Shown here: positions 8,945-17,452 of the stretch, piece after piece | How the letters are laid out: every line of letters starts with the position of its first letter | Numbering within the stretch: position 1 is the stretch's first letter | Assembly: GCF_036379515.1 (NCBI RefSeq) | Contig: NZ_DASVGN010000038.1 | Location: forward strand, 186,001-250,000 | Direction: 5' to 3' | DNA from: Castellaniella sp036379515 | Lineage (GTDB): Bacteria; Pseudomonadota; Gammaproteobacteria; Burkholderiales; Burkholderiaceae_B | Length of the DNA: 64,000 bases | The notes under the pieces: generated by a model | Told to the model about the DNA's origin: nothing | The model's database searches: none | What the model saw: only the letters and a program-made list of their open reading frames with translations | Made by a program: the position numbers and the translations under genes

Positions 8945-10623
8945 TCCCAGCCCGCACCGCGCCTGCAGACGCCGCAGACGAAACCAAACGCCCCATGACG
9001 CACGAAGAGCGCCGAGTCATTCTCGCCTCCTCGATGGGAACCGTCTTCGAATGGTATGACTTCTACGTCTATGGCTCGCTGGCAGCCATTATCGCGCGCC
9101 ACTTCTTCTCAGGGCTCAACCCTACGGCAGGCTTCATCTTTGCACTGCTCACCTTCGCGGCCGGCTTTGCCGTGCGCCCCTTCGGAGCCCTGGTGTTCGG
9201 GCGCCTGGGCGATCTGGTCGGACGCAAATACGCGTTCGTGATCACCATTCTCATCATGGGGCTGTCAACCTTTCTGGTCGGCGTGTTGCCCTCGTCGGCC
9301 TCGATTGGCACTGCCGCACCCATGATTCTGCTGGGACTGCGCCTACTGCAGGGGCTGGCGCTTGGCGGAGAATATGGCGGCGCGGCCGTCTACGTAGCCG
9401 AACACGCCCCCAACGATCGGCGCGGCTTTTTCACGAGCTGGATACAGACGACCGCCACCACCGGCATGTTTCTGTCCCTGGTGGTAGTGCTGGGCACACG
9501 CGCGACGCTCGGAGGCGAAGCCTTCGAGGAATGGGGCTGGCGCGTGCCCTTTCTGATCTCTGTGCTGCTGCTTGTCATTTCAGTCTGGATTCGTCTGCGC
9601 CTGCATGAATCCCCCGCCTTCACGCGCATGAAATCCGAAGGGCTCCTTTCACGTGCGCCCATCAAAGAAGCTTTTGGGCGCTGGCGCAACCTGCGCCTCA
9701 TCCTTCTTGCGCTCATCGGCCTGACGGCGGGCCAGGCGGTTGTCTGGTACACCGGTCAGTTTTATGCGCTGTATTTCCTGACTGAAACGTTGGGGGTAGA
9801 TGCCAACATCGCCAACATCCTCGTGGCGCTGGCCCTGCTGCTCGCCTGCCCGTTCTTTCTGGTATTTGGCGCGCTCTCTGACCGCATTGGACGTAAACCT
9901 CTCATCATGGCCGGTTGCCTGATCGCGATCCTGACGTACTTTCCGATTTTCAAGGGCCTTACCCATTATGCCAATCCTGCGTTGGAACGCGCCCAGGAAA
10001 AAGCCCCGGTATACGTGGTCGCCGACCCTGCCGCCTGTTCGCTGCAATTCAACCCCGTGGGCATCGCCTCCTTCACGCGCTCGTGCGACCTGCTGAAATC
10101 GTTCATGGCGAGCCACTCCGTGCACTACCTCAACCAATCGGCACCCGCAGGCACCGTGGCCTACGCACGGATCGGTGACCAGCGCATCGATGCCTTCGAA
10201 GGCAACCATCTCACACGAATCGAATTCGCCCATCGCGAACAGGCCTTGAAAAAGCAGCTGCGCGACGCGGTGCGCGCCCACGGCTACCCCGACCACGCAG
10301 ACCCCACGCAGATCAACGCCATCATGGTGCTTCTGCTTCTTTTCTGCCTGGTGCTGCAGGTCACGCTGGTCTACGGGCCGATTGCAGCCTTGCTGGTGGA
10401 AATGTTCCCCACACGCATCCGCTACACCTCAATGAGCGTCCCCTACCACATTGGCAACGGTTGGTTCGGGGGGTTCTTGCCACCTGTGGCATTCGCGACG
10501 GTGGCTACTACCGGCAATATGTACGACGGCCTTTGGTACCCTATCGGCGTTTGCGCTATGACGCTGGTGGTCGGCACCCTATTCGTGCATGAAAAACGCC
10601 ATCAGGACTTGAACAGCATCTGA
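8941..10623 (+). CDS. MHS-family MFS metabolite:proton symporter with large loop insertion
   Basis: 560-residue major facilitator of the metabolite:H+ symporter family (ProP/ShiA/KgtP-like). Hallmarks are ASSMGTVFEWYDFYVYGSLA in helix 1, the loop 2-3 signature GRLGDLVGRKYAF, and LRLLQGLALGGEYGGAAVYV. It exceeds the usual ~430-450 residues. The extra length is a hydrophilic segment of roughly 110 residues (about 345-455, from KAPVYVVADPAAC to YPDHADPTQ) before the last helices. The substrate cannot be read from sequence; carboxylates or osmolytes are typical. The two-component pair encoded in the same operon presumably controls it. Confidence 0.88.
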   Translation: MIPARTAPADAADETKRPMTHEERRVILASSMGTVFEWYDFYVYGSLAAIIARHFFSGLNPTAGFIFALLTFAAGFAVRPFGALVFGRLGDLVGRKYAFVITILIMGLSTFLVGVLPSSASIGTAAPMILLGLRLLQGLALGGEYGGAAVYVAEHAPNDRRGFFTSWIQTTATTGMFLSLVVVLGTRATLGGEAFEEWGWRVPFLISVLLLVISVWIRLRLHESPAFTRMKSEGLLSRAPIKEAFGRWRNLRLILLALIGLTAGQAVVWYTGQFYALYFLTETLGVDANIANILVALALLLACPFFLVFGALSDRIGRKPLIMAGCLIAILTYFPIFKGLTHYANPALERAQEKAPVYVVADPAACSLQFNPVGIASFTRSCDLLKSFMASHSVHYLNQSAPAGTVAYARIGDQRIDAFEGNHLTRIEFAHREQALKKQLRDAVRAHGYPDHADPTQINAIMVLLLLFCLVLQVTLVYGPIAALLVEMFPTRIRYTSMSVPYHIGNGWFGGFLPPVAFATVATTGNMYDGLWYPIGVCAMTLVVGTLFVHEKRHQDLNSI

Positions 10624-10710
10624 TTCCAATGCAAGTAGCCTGTAATTTCTGTCAATTCATTCAGAGTTCAGTCAGCCGGTTACCGCTAGAATAGACGAGT
10701 ACGCTCGAAC

Positions 10711-10850
10711 GGTTGCAAGGCCGATCTTCCCCTTGATGGCCTAGCCCCGAGCACTTCGGTGTACCGTCATGGCTGCATCCCCCGCGAGCCTTAACACTTG
10801 CAACCATGATCGTCTCTCCCGGCCCAGTTCAACTGGGCCGTCTTTTTTTT
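10711..10850 (+). ncRNA. Candidate structured non-coding RNA or rdgC leader
   Basis: The gap between the transporter and rdgC holds no credible ORF but shows ordered complementarity. GGTTGCAAG (10711-10719) pairs perfectly with CTTGCAACC (10797-10805) as a closing stem. Inside are a hairpin GGCC-G-ATC/GAT-GGCC (10719-10741), a hairpin with UUCG tetraloop GCAC-TTCG-GTGT (10751-10762) and a weaker GGCT/AGCC stem (10771-10790). An intrinsic terminator follows at 10821-10850. It does not match the tmRNA, 4.5S, 6S or RNase P features I know. A TAGAAT hexamer at 10687-10692 is a possible -10, with no good -35. It could be an independent sRNA or a cis-acting leader of rdgC, which begins 50 nt after the terminator. 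Confidence 0.6.
10821..10850 (+). terminator. Rho-independent terminator upstream of rdgC
   Basis: GGCCCAG (10821-10827) and CTGGGCC (10833-10839) form a 7-bp GC stem around TTCAA, followed by GTC and eight T residues. It is a textbook intrinsic terminator on the plus strand. It ends the candidate RNA or transcripts from the transporter operon before rdgC. Confidence 0.9.
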
Positions 10851-10900
10851 GGGCTCGCGTACAATCAAGGCCTTTTTCGCCGATCACTCACACCCTTGCC

Positions 10901-11803
10901 ATGTGGTTCAAAAATCTCAAGCTCTACCGTCTCGCTCCTCATGCCACGCTGACGGCCTCCGCCCTGGAAGCCGCGCTGGAGCCCCTGGCCTTTCAGCCGG
11001 GCAGCAGCCAGGACAGCCAGGTTTCGGGTTGGGCTTCTCCACGAGACGATGGCGCCTTGGTGTATGAACAAAATGGGCAAATTCTGCTGCGATTGCGCAC
11101 TGAAAAGAAACTGCTGCCAACCACTGTCATCAATCAGGCGAGCCGTGCGCGCGCACAGGAAATCGAAGACCGGCAAGGCTACAAGCCGGGACGCAAGCAG
11201 ATGAAGGAAATCAAGGAGCAGATGACGATGGAGCTGCTACCGCGCGCCTTCGTCATCGCCCACGACACCTGGCTATGGATGGATACCCGCAACGGCTGGG
11301 TCGCCATCGACGCAGCCGCCACCGCACGCAGCGACGAAGTGCTGGGCCTGCTCGCCAAAACGCTGACCCCATTCCCTATCGTGCCGCTGCACGTAGAGCT
11401 CTCACCTGCGACAGCCATGACGCTGTGGCTGTCTGAGGACGAACCACCGGCCGGTTTCACCATCGATCAAGACACCGAGCTGCGATCCACCGGTGAATCC
11501 CGCGCCACCGTGCGCTACGTGCGGCAGTCCATCGAGATCGAAGAAGTCCGCCGCCACGTGCAAGCGGGCAAGCAATGCACGCGCCTGGCCATGACCTGGA
11601 ATGATCGCGTGTCATTCGTACTGACCGACACGCTGGACATCAAGCGGGTGGCACCGCTCGACGTACTCAAAGAAAACCAGGACGCTCAAGTGGCCAACGA
11701 GGCTGAACAGTTCGACGCCGACACCGCACTGATGACGGGAGAGCTCGCCCGCCTGCTTGACGATTTGACGGGCGCCCTAGGGTCTGCGCCCGAGGAAAAA
11801 TAG
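10901..11803 (+). CDS. rdgC: Recombination-associated protein RdgC
   Basis: 300-residue RdgC, a ring-shaped dsDNA-binding dimer that restrains RecA and is nucleoid-associated. Family sequences are the start MWFKNLKLYRL, the segment LPTTVINQASRARAQEIEDR, GYKPGRKQMKEIKEQM and DTRNGWVAIDAAA, ending KRVAPLDVLKENQ. I use the ATG at 10901. An in-frame ATG 44 codons upstream lies inside the structured RNA and terminator and gives non-family sequence. RdgC and the RecA/RecX genes 4 kb away act on the same process but are not in one operon. Confidence 0.96.
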   Translation: MWFKNLKLYRLAPHATLTASALEAALEPLAFQPGSSQDSQVSGWASPRDDGALVYEQNGQILLRLRTEKKLLPTTVINQASRARAQEIEDRQGYKPGRKQMKEIKEQMTMELLPRAFVIAHDTWLWMDTRNGWVAIDAAATARSDEVLGLLAKTLTPFPIVPLHVELSPATAMTLWLSEDEPPAGFTIDQDTELRSTGESRATVRYVRQSIEIEEVRRHVQAGKQCTRLAMTWNDRVSFVLTDTLDIKRVAPLDVLKENQDAQVANEAEQFDADTALMTGELARLLDDLTGALGSAPEEK

Positions 11804-11807
11804 CGCC

Positions 11808-13100
11808 TCAATCGACTCCGTGAAACACGCTGTCGTCCGGGCCAATATGCGAAGGCGGCAGCCAGGTCACGTCGCGCAGCGAGTGGTGCACCAGGTTTTC
11901 TACCCCTAGCAACACGGCGAAGATTGCCATTCGCACCGGGATGCCGTTGTCAGTCTGGCGAAAGATGGCCAGACGAGCATCGTGGTTGAGGTCCGTACTC
12001 AAGTCATTGGCGCCTTCTCGACTATCGCGAGGCAAGGGGTGCATGATAACCACGTCGGGCCCGCAGCAGCTGTCAATGAGCGCCTTATTGACCTGAAAGT
12101 CGGCTGTGTAGCCTTCCAATTGCTCGCCGGTGAAACGCTCTTTCTGTACACGCGTGGCGTAGATCACATCAGCCCCTTTGAGCCCGCCTGCCAGATCGTG
12201 CGTCTGCTCGATGACGTGGTCGTTGCGGCTCACCTGTTCCAGCACGTAGTCCGGCATCTCCAGCCCTGGTGGCGACACCAAGGTGAACTTCATCCCGCGG
12301 TACAGAGCCAGCAGCTTGATGAGAGAATGAACCGTGCGGCCATATTTCAGGTCCCCTGCCATCACGATATGCGCGCCATCGAGCAGCTTTCCGAGGCGCG
12401 AAAATTCCGTCAGGATGGTGTAAAGGTCGAGAAGAGCCTGGCTGGGGTGTTCGCCCGCGCCATCCCCCCCGTTGACCACCGGAATGTTCGTGGCAGCAGC
12501 GAATTCGGCGACCGACCCCTTGTCGGGATGGCGAATCACCATGGCATCCACATAACCGCTCATCACACGGCTGGTGTCGTAAATGGATTCACCCTTGACC
12601 ATGGATGAAAACGTGAACCCGGTGGTGTCGCAGACCGAGCCCCCTAGCCGGCAAAATGCGGCGCCAAAGCTCACCCGCGTGCGTGTACTCGCCTCAAAAA
12701 ACAGGTTGCCCAGCACCGCCCCTTCCAGCACACGCGTCACCTTGTGTCGCCGCGCGATGGGTTGCATCAGATCGGCGACTCGAAACAGCTCTTCGACCGA
12801 CTCCCGCGTGAATTGGTCCACGGACAACAACTGATGTTTGTTGTTGATCGCGATACGCTCACGCAGAGGACCAGAACGTGCGCTCTGCGCATATTTTTTG
12901 AGAAGCCCGTCGTTTTCGACGATTTCCGTCACGAAGCGGCTGACGACCTCTGGCATGGCCCGAGATTCCTGCGAGCCTTCGGGTAACAGCCAAGTATCCA
13001 ACGCCCTGCGTTTGACACCGATTCGGGCGGCAAACACGTCTCGCGTGAGATTCAAGCGACGCATGGCGTCGCGCAAGAAGACTTGTTGGGCTACGGCCAT
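11808..13100 (-). CDS. pyrB: Aspartate carbamoyltransferase with N-terminal HTH-like extension
   Basis: 430-residue ATCase catalysing carbamoyl phosphate plus aspartate to carbamoyl aspartate in pyrimidine synthesis. The catalytic domains carry STRTR at 138-142 (FFEASTRTRVSF), GEHPSQALLD, GDLKYGRTVHSL and HPLPRDSREG, so the active site looks complete. About 90 residues precede the catalytic core. Residues ~9-45 (LRDAMRRLNLTR, then FAARIGVKRRALDTW) resemble an XRE/Cro helix-turn-helix. The start at 13100 has AGGAG at ideal spacing; an upstream in-frame start does not. The usual chain is ~310 residues, but I recall long forms in Burkholderiales. No pyrC or pyrI is adjacent. It converges on rdgC with a 4-bp gap. 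Confidence 0.9.
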   Translation of the reverse strand: MAVAQQVFLRDAMRRLNLTRDVFAARIGVKRRALDTWLLPEGSQESRAMPEVVSRFVTEIVENDGLLKKYAQSARSGPLRERIAINNKHQLLSVDQFTRESVEELFRVADLMQPIARRHKVTRVLEGAVLGNLFFEASTRTRVSFGAAFCRLGGSVCDTTGFTFSSMVKGESIYDTSRVMSGYVDAMVIRHPDKGSVAEFAAATNIPVVNGGDGAGEHPSQALLDLYTILTEFSRLGKLLDGAHIVMAGDLKYGRTVHSLIKLLALYRGMKFTLVSPPGLEMPDYVLEQVSRNDHVIEQTHDLAGGLKGADVIYATRVQKERFTGEQLEGYTADFQVNKALIDSCCGPDVVIMHPLPRDSREGANDLSTDLNHDARLAIFRQTDNGIPVRMAIFAVLLGVENLVHHSLRDVTWLPPSHIGPDDSVFHGVD

Positions 13101-13244
13101 GATGGCTCCTATATACGCATTGCGCATAATTTTGAGCAAATCATGCCAAAAAAACAAGCATCACGTGGCAATAAACTTAAAAAATCGACGTGCGCGGCGC
13201 GGCTGTGGCGGCGTCGCTGCACTCATCTCGGCATGCGGCGAAGT

Positions 13245-14672
13245 TCAGGACGCCGCCGGAGCACCCTTTGTCGTTTTGACCGACGCAGCCTTGACTTTCA
13301 TCTGGCCCAATTCACCCGGCGACGCGAGAAGGATCTGGCCAGGCAAGAGATCGTGAGCCGATGACGCCGTCGTGACCAGAGAAAACGAGATAGAAGGCTC
13401 GCTTTCATCCAGGAAACGCTGCGTCGCGTCGACCGTAGAAGGCACGTCATCGAGACGCTTCCCTAGCGCAGAGGCAAGGAACCATTGAATGGCCAACTGA
13501 CTGTCCCAGGGGTTGGCAGCCTTTTGCATGGCAGCAACCCCCATGCGGTACTGCGCCCCAGGATCACCCAGATTGGCAGCGGCCCCCAAAAGCATGCTGG
13601 ACTGGGCCGGATCTGGGGCCAAAAGCCCCTCTATGCCTTGCGCATACGCGACCCCCACACAGTACAGCGCACGAGGATTGTTGTCTTGCGCCAACCGATT
13701 CTGGGTATCGATGTCAGCCTGAGTCTTGATCCCGCAGGTTCGGCTTTCAGCCTGGTCAGCGTTGTTTGCTGCCGTGAGCAAGAGCGTGACTGCCTTCATC
13801 AGGTTGACTTTACCCACCCCGAACCCGGTGGCGTACAAGAGGCCCATGACGGCACGCGCACGTTCATTGCCACCCGCTGCGGCCTTCTCGAACGCCTTGA
13901 CTGCCTGCGTGACATCTTTGGGCAGACCGTCACCCTTCAGGTACATCAGTCCCAGGTTGAATTCTGCATTGGCATCCTTGGCCGCAACCGCCTTGTGATA
14001 AAAGTCCAGCGCACGCTCGGGAGACTTGTCGACCCCAGTGCCCAAGGCGTACAACGCGCCCAAGTTGCCGAGTGCCAACGCATCGCGTCCTGCGGACGCC
14101 GCTTGGCCGAACCAATAGGCCGCCTGCTTCGGATCCTTTTGCACCCCTTCGCCCAAGGCGTACATGCCGCCTACGCTGTTCTGAGCCGGTACGTAACCGT
14201 GACGGGCCGCCGCAAGATACCACTTGAATGCCTGGCTGTGGTCCTTGGATACGCCACGACCCAGGTCATACATGACCCCCAGATTGAACTGCGCACGCGC
14301 AAAGCCTTTCTGGGCCGCCGACTGATAAAGCTTGAAAGAACGATCAAAGTCGATTCCGACGCCGCGCCCTTTGTCATACATGTAGCCCAGCCCGTTTTCA
14401 GCTACGGCATTACCGGCCTTGGCGGCATCCTCAAACGCTGCGGTCGCCCCTTCGACACTGGCATCCGCACCAATGCCGTCCTGGAGCATGACCCCTACCA
14501 TGGCCTGCGCGTTGGGCGCGCCCGACTTCGCCAGCGCCTGGTACTGCGTAAACGCAGCCTTGTAATCAGATTGGAGGAAGGCATCCAGCGCCGAGGCCGT
14601 CGCCGAGGCCGGTACCGCCCATTGCAGCGCAGCACAGATCACGCCACCTAAAGCAACGCCATAACGAATCAT
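13245..14672 (-). CDS. Periplasmic Sel1-like repeat protein
   Basis: 475-residue protein with an N-terminal signal peptide (MIRYGVALGGVICAALQWAV, cleavage probably near PASATA). It is built almost wholly of Sel1/TPR-like repeats of ~36 residues, with the pattern A-x-x-x-L-G-x-M-Y-x-x-G-x-G-V. Examples are NGLGYMYDKGRGV, FNLGVMYDLGRGV, NSVGGMYALGEGV and GNLGALYALGTGV. Sel1 proteins usually scaffold protein contacts; no enzymatic role is visible. GGAGG lies 9 nt before the ATG at 14672. An open frame extends a further 193 codons upstream, but that stretch is antisense to the substrate-binding protein gene. It is divergent from that gene with 99 bp between. Confidence 0.85.
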   Translation of the reverse strand: MIRYGVALGGVICAALQWAVPASATASALDAFLQSDYKAAFTQYQALAKSGAPNAQAMVGVMLQDGIGADASVEGATAAFEDAAKAGNAVAENGLGYMYDKGRGVGIDFDRSFKLYQSAAQKGFARAQFNLGVMYDLGRGVSKDHSQAFKWYLAAARHGYVPAQNSVGGMYALGEGVQKDPKQAAYWFGQAASAGRDALALGNLGALYALGTGVDKSPERALDFYHKAVAAKDANAEFNLGLMYLKGDGLPKDVTQAVKAFEKAAAGGNERARAVMGLLYATGFGVGKVNLMKAVTLLLTAANNADQAESRTCGIKTQADIDTQNRLAQDNNPRALYCVGVAYAQGIEGLLAPDPAQSSMLLGAAANLGDPGAQYRMGVAAMQKAANPWDSQLAIQWFLASALGKRLDDVPSTVDATQRFLDESEPSISFSLVTTASSAHDLLPGQILLASPGELGQMKVKAASVKTTKGAPAAS

Positions 14673-14771
14673 CCGTGTCTTCCTCCAGAAACCCTGTACG
14701 CAACAGTGGCTGACAGATTTTGTAACCCGCTCTGCCGCTAGAATACACCGCAATTGCTGATTGGAATCCTC

Positions 14772-16001
14772 ATGAGAACCCCCCTTCTTGGCCTGCTGTT
14801 CACCCTTTTGTCTGCCACAGCTGCAGGCGGCCAACCGACCGAACCGCCCATCCGAATCGGCTTCATCACCGACATGTCCGGGGTCTACGCGGACGGCGAC
14901 GGCCCCGGGGGCGCCGAGGCGATCCGCATGGCAATCGCCGACATCGGCGGTACGGTCAACGGCCGCAAAGTCGAACTCATCGTAGCCGACAGCCGCAACA
15001 AGGCCGACGTCTCGGCCGCGCTGGCCAGAGAGTGGTTCGACAACCAGCACATCGATCTGCTGATCGGCGGGACGAACTCGGCCGCCAGCCTGGCCATGTC
15101 GGCGGTCGCTGCAGAAAAGAAAAAGCTCTTCATCACCTCCAGCGCAGGCGCTTCGGCCTTCACCAATGAGCGCTGCAACCCCTACACCATCCAATACACC
15201 TACTCCACGAGCGGGCTCGCGCGAGGGACAGGGGCGGCAGTCGTCAAGCAAGGCGGTTCAAAGTGGTACTTCCTCACGACCGACTACACCTTCGGGCACG
15301 AACTTGAGCACGACACGGCCGCCGTGGTGAAAGAGTCTGGGGGGCAGGTGCTGGGGTCGGTCAACACCCCGTTGGGGACCGCCGACTTCTCATCCTTCAT
15401 CGTGCAGGCACAGAACTCTGGTGCCAACGTACTGGCACTCGCCAATGCAGGTGCCGATCTGGTGAATTCATTGAAGACCGCCGTGGAATTCGGCCTCACC
15501 AAGACCATGACCCCCGTGGGGCTCACCGCGACACTGCTTGATATCCACGCCCTCGGACTTCAGGTGACACAGGGCATGTACTTCACTGTTCCGTGGTTCT
15601 GGAACAAGAACCCGGAATCCGAGGCCTGGTCAAAACGATACCAGGCAAAGATCGGCCGCATGCCCACCTACGGCCAGGCCGGTGACTACTCCGCTGCTCG
15701 CAGCTACCTGAACGCCGTCAGACAGACCGGGAGCACTCAGGCCGAAACCGTCATCACCTGGCTGAAATCTCACCCTGTCAATGACTTCTTCGTGCACCAC
15801 GGGGTCATCCGCGCCGATGGCCGGATGATGAACGACCTGACCCTGCTTCAGGTCAAGAATCCATCTGAAAGCGCAGGCCCATGGGATCTCCACAAAGTCG
15901 TGGCGACCATCCCTGCCGAACAGGCCTATGGACCGCTGAGTGCATCCACCTGCCCTTACGTACGGCAAGCGCCGCAAAAACATTCCGGGAGCCGGAGTTG
16001 A
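14772..16001 (+). CDS. Orphan ABC substrate-binding protein (branched-chain amino acid/amide type)
   Basis: 409-residue periplasmic binding protein of the Leu/Ile/Val or amide (LivJ/UrtA-like) class. A signal peptide (MRTPLLGLLFTLLSATAAGG) is followed by IRIGFITDMSGVYADGDGPG, the family opening. The first lobe has LLIGGTNSAASLAMSAVAAE and the second WFWNKNPESEAWSKRYQAKI. I chose the ATG at 14772 because the signal peptide starts there; the frame opens 6 codons earlier. No permease or ATPase genes are nearby, so it must dock on a transporter encoded elsewhere or have another role. The ligand is unknown. Confidence 0.85.
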   Translation: MRTPLLGLLFTLLSATAAGGQPTEPPIRIGFITDMSGVYADGDGPGGAEAIRMAIADIGGTVNGRKVELIVADSRNKADVSAALAREWFDNQHIDLLIGGTNSAASLAMSAVAAEKKKLFITSSAGASAFTNERCNPYTIQYTYSTSGLARGTGAAVVKQGGSKWYFLTTDYTFGHELEHDTAAVVKESGGQVLGSVNTPLGTADFSSFIVQAQNSGANVLALANAGADLVNSLKTAVEFGLTKTMTPVGLTATLLDIHALGLQVTQGMYFTVPWFWNKNPESEAWSKRYQAKIGRMPTYGQAGDYSAARSYLNAVRQTGSTQAETVITWLKSHPVNDFFVHHGVIRADGRMMNDLTLLQVKNPSESAGPWDLHKVVATIPAEQAYGPLSASTCPYVRQAPQKHSGSRS

Positions 16002-16048
16002 CGCCGTGCTAAGGTGAGAGCCAGTCTACAGAGGCAGGGAGAATCTCG

Positions 16049-17023
16049 ATGCAGGCATATCGCGCACAGCTTGACGGCGGCCAGATAAGGGTCAGTTGCG
16101 ATCCAGTCGCTGAGCCGACTCCCGGGACCACCCAGCTCCGGGTTCAGGTCCGCGCAGCAGGCCTCAATCGTGGCGAACTGCTGGCCCTGCACGGCCATCC
16201 TACGGCTTCGGGCCAGCCTGTCTCGCTAGGCATGGAGGCAGCCGGCACGGTACTGGAGACAGGCGCACAGACCGGAGGCTTCAAGGTGGGGGACCGAGTC
16301 ATGGGCCGCTGCCACGCCGCCTATTCGGAGCAGGTGCTCATGGAAGCCTCGGACGCCATGCCGATACCTGAATCGCTGTCATGGGAACAGGCAGCGGCTA
16401 TCCCCATTGCGTCGCTGGTCGTGTACGACATGCTGATCGCTCAGGGCCACCTTGCGTCAGGGCAATGGCTGCTCGTCACCGGAGTTTCTTCAGGGGTCGG
16501 CGTGCTGGCTCTTCAACTTGCAAAATCCCTGGGCGCACGAGTGATCGGCACCTCGGGTTCTGCAGCCAAACTGCAGCGGCTACAGAAGTTGGGGCTGGAC
16601 GTAGGCCTGCACACCCGGGTGGACGATTTCCATGTGGCGGTCATGGCCGCGACGCAAGAACACGGTGCCGACTTGATCGTCAACACCGTCGGCGGGACGG
16701 TCTTTGCCGAATGCATCCGGTCGCTTGCATTCGAAGGCCGCCTTGCCATGGTGGGCTACCTGGACGGCGTGCAGAATAGCCCGCTGGACCTCGCTGCACT
16801 GCACCGAAAGCGCCTGACCTTATTTGGGGTGTCAAGCAAACAACAGAGTGCAGAGCAGCGCCACCACCTGGTTCAAGGCGTCGTGCGCGAGGTACTGCCG
16901 CGTCTGCCTCACGACGCGCCTCTCATCGACAAGACATTCGCTTTCCGTGAACTGCCGCAAGCGATTGCCTATATGGAATCGGATGCGCAACTCGGAAAAG
17001 TCGTCTTGCGGGTGCACTCATAA
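16049..17023 (+). CDS. Zinc-less MDR, quinone oxidoreductase-like
   Basis: 324-residue medium-chain dehydrogenase/reductase. The N-terminal GroES-like domain contains AAGLNRGELLALHGHP and GMEAAGTVLETGA. The nucleotide-binding domain has VTGVSSGVGVLALQLAKSLG, a Rossmann glycine motif typical of NADPH:quinone oxidoreductases. The catalytic-zinc Cys/His set of alcohol dehydrogenases is absent. Reduction of quinones or enones with NADPH is expected; the physiological substrate is unknown. It is preceded by GGCAGGGAGAA and followed by a long inverted repeat before convergent sorB. Confidence 0.85.
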   Translation: MQAYRAQLDGGQIRVSCDPVAEPTPGTTQLRVQVRAAGLNRGELLALHGHPTASGQPVSLGMEAAGTVLETGAQTGGFKVGDRVMGRCHAAYSEQVLMEASDAMPIPESLSWEQAAAIPIASLVVYDMLIAQGHLASGQWLLVTGVSSGVGVLALQLAKSLGARVIGTSGSAAKLQRLQKLGLDVGLHTRVDDFHVAVMAATQEHGADLIVNTVGGTVFAECIRSLAFEGRLAMVGYLDGVQNSPLDLAALHRKRLTLFGVSSKQQSAEQRHHLVQGVVREVLPRLPHDAPLIDKTFAFRELPQAIAYMESDAQLGKVVLRVHS

Positions 17024-17047
17024 CATCGGTTCCGCCACCCGCAAGAC
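17003..17047. terminator. 12-bp inverted repeat between convergent MDR and sorB genes
   Basis: GTCTTGCGGGTG (17003-17014) and CACCCGCAAGAC (17036-17047) are perfect complements separated by 21 nt. They span the 3' end of the MDR gene and the gap before sorB. On the minus strand the stem is followed by GACTTTTCC, a short T-run. It could end transcription from both sides; the loop is long for a classic terminator. Confidence 0.5.
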
Positions 17048-17069
17048 GCTCCCTGTTGCTCTTGCAGAG

Positions 17070-17441
17070 TTACTTCTTGGCCGCCGGATGTGCAGCGCCA
17101 TAAGCCCGACTCGCACCATCGCCCGAGCCATAGATCTTGTACATGTACTCGGCAATCGCGTCCATGTCCGCTTCGGGGATAGGCGCGCCATAGGCTTTCT
17201 TCATCTTGTGCACTTCGGCCGTCCACCATGCCTGGGAGGAGGCTGGCTGCGTCTGCATGTACGCAGCCGTGTGGCAGGCCGTACAGTTTTGCAGCGCCTT
17301 CTGGTAACCCGGCAAAGTGCTGGGTTCAAGCGTGGCCGTATCGGGTGGCAAGGTGATTTGTAAGGCGCTGGCAGGCAACGCGGCGGCCGAAAGACAGAAT
17401 GCCGCGCCCGCCATCAAAATGAAACGATGCAGTGTAGACAT
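17070..17441 (-). CDS. sorB: Sulfite dehydrogenase cytochrome c subunit
   Basis: 123-residue periplasmic c-type cytochrome. A signal peptide (MSTLHRFILMAGAAFCLSAA) precedes a single heme site CTACH at residues 53-57, with distal Met candidates in the C-terminal half. It lies 11 bp downstream of the molybdenum subunit SorA and would take electrons from it and pass them to the respiratory chain, as in the SorAB enzyme of Starkeya. AGGAG precedes the ATG at good spacing. The sequence after the heme motif (SQAWWTAEVHKMKKAYGAPI, then PEADMDAIAEYMYKIYG) fits SorB. Confidence 0.9.
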   Translation of the reverse strand: MSTLHRFILMAGAAFCLSAAALPASALQITLPPDTATLEPSTLPGYQKALQNCTACHTAAYMQTQPASSQAWWTAEVHKMKKAYGAPIPEADMDAIAEYMYKIYGSGDGASRAYGAAHPAAKK

Positions 17442-17452
17442 GATGACGGCTC

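Noticed and set aside
10769..10900. 44-codon N-terminal extension of RdgC
   Set aside because: It runs through the structured RNA and an intrinsic terminator, and RdgC proteins start at MWFKNL.
14673..15251. 193-codon N-terminal extension of the Sel1-repeat protein
   Set aside because: It is antisense to the substrate-binding protein, and the internal ATG at 14672 begins a clear signal peptide with an SD.
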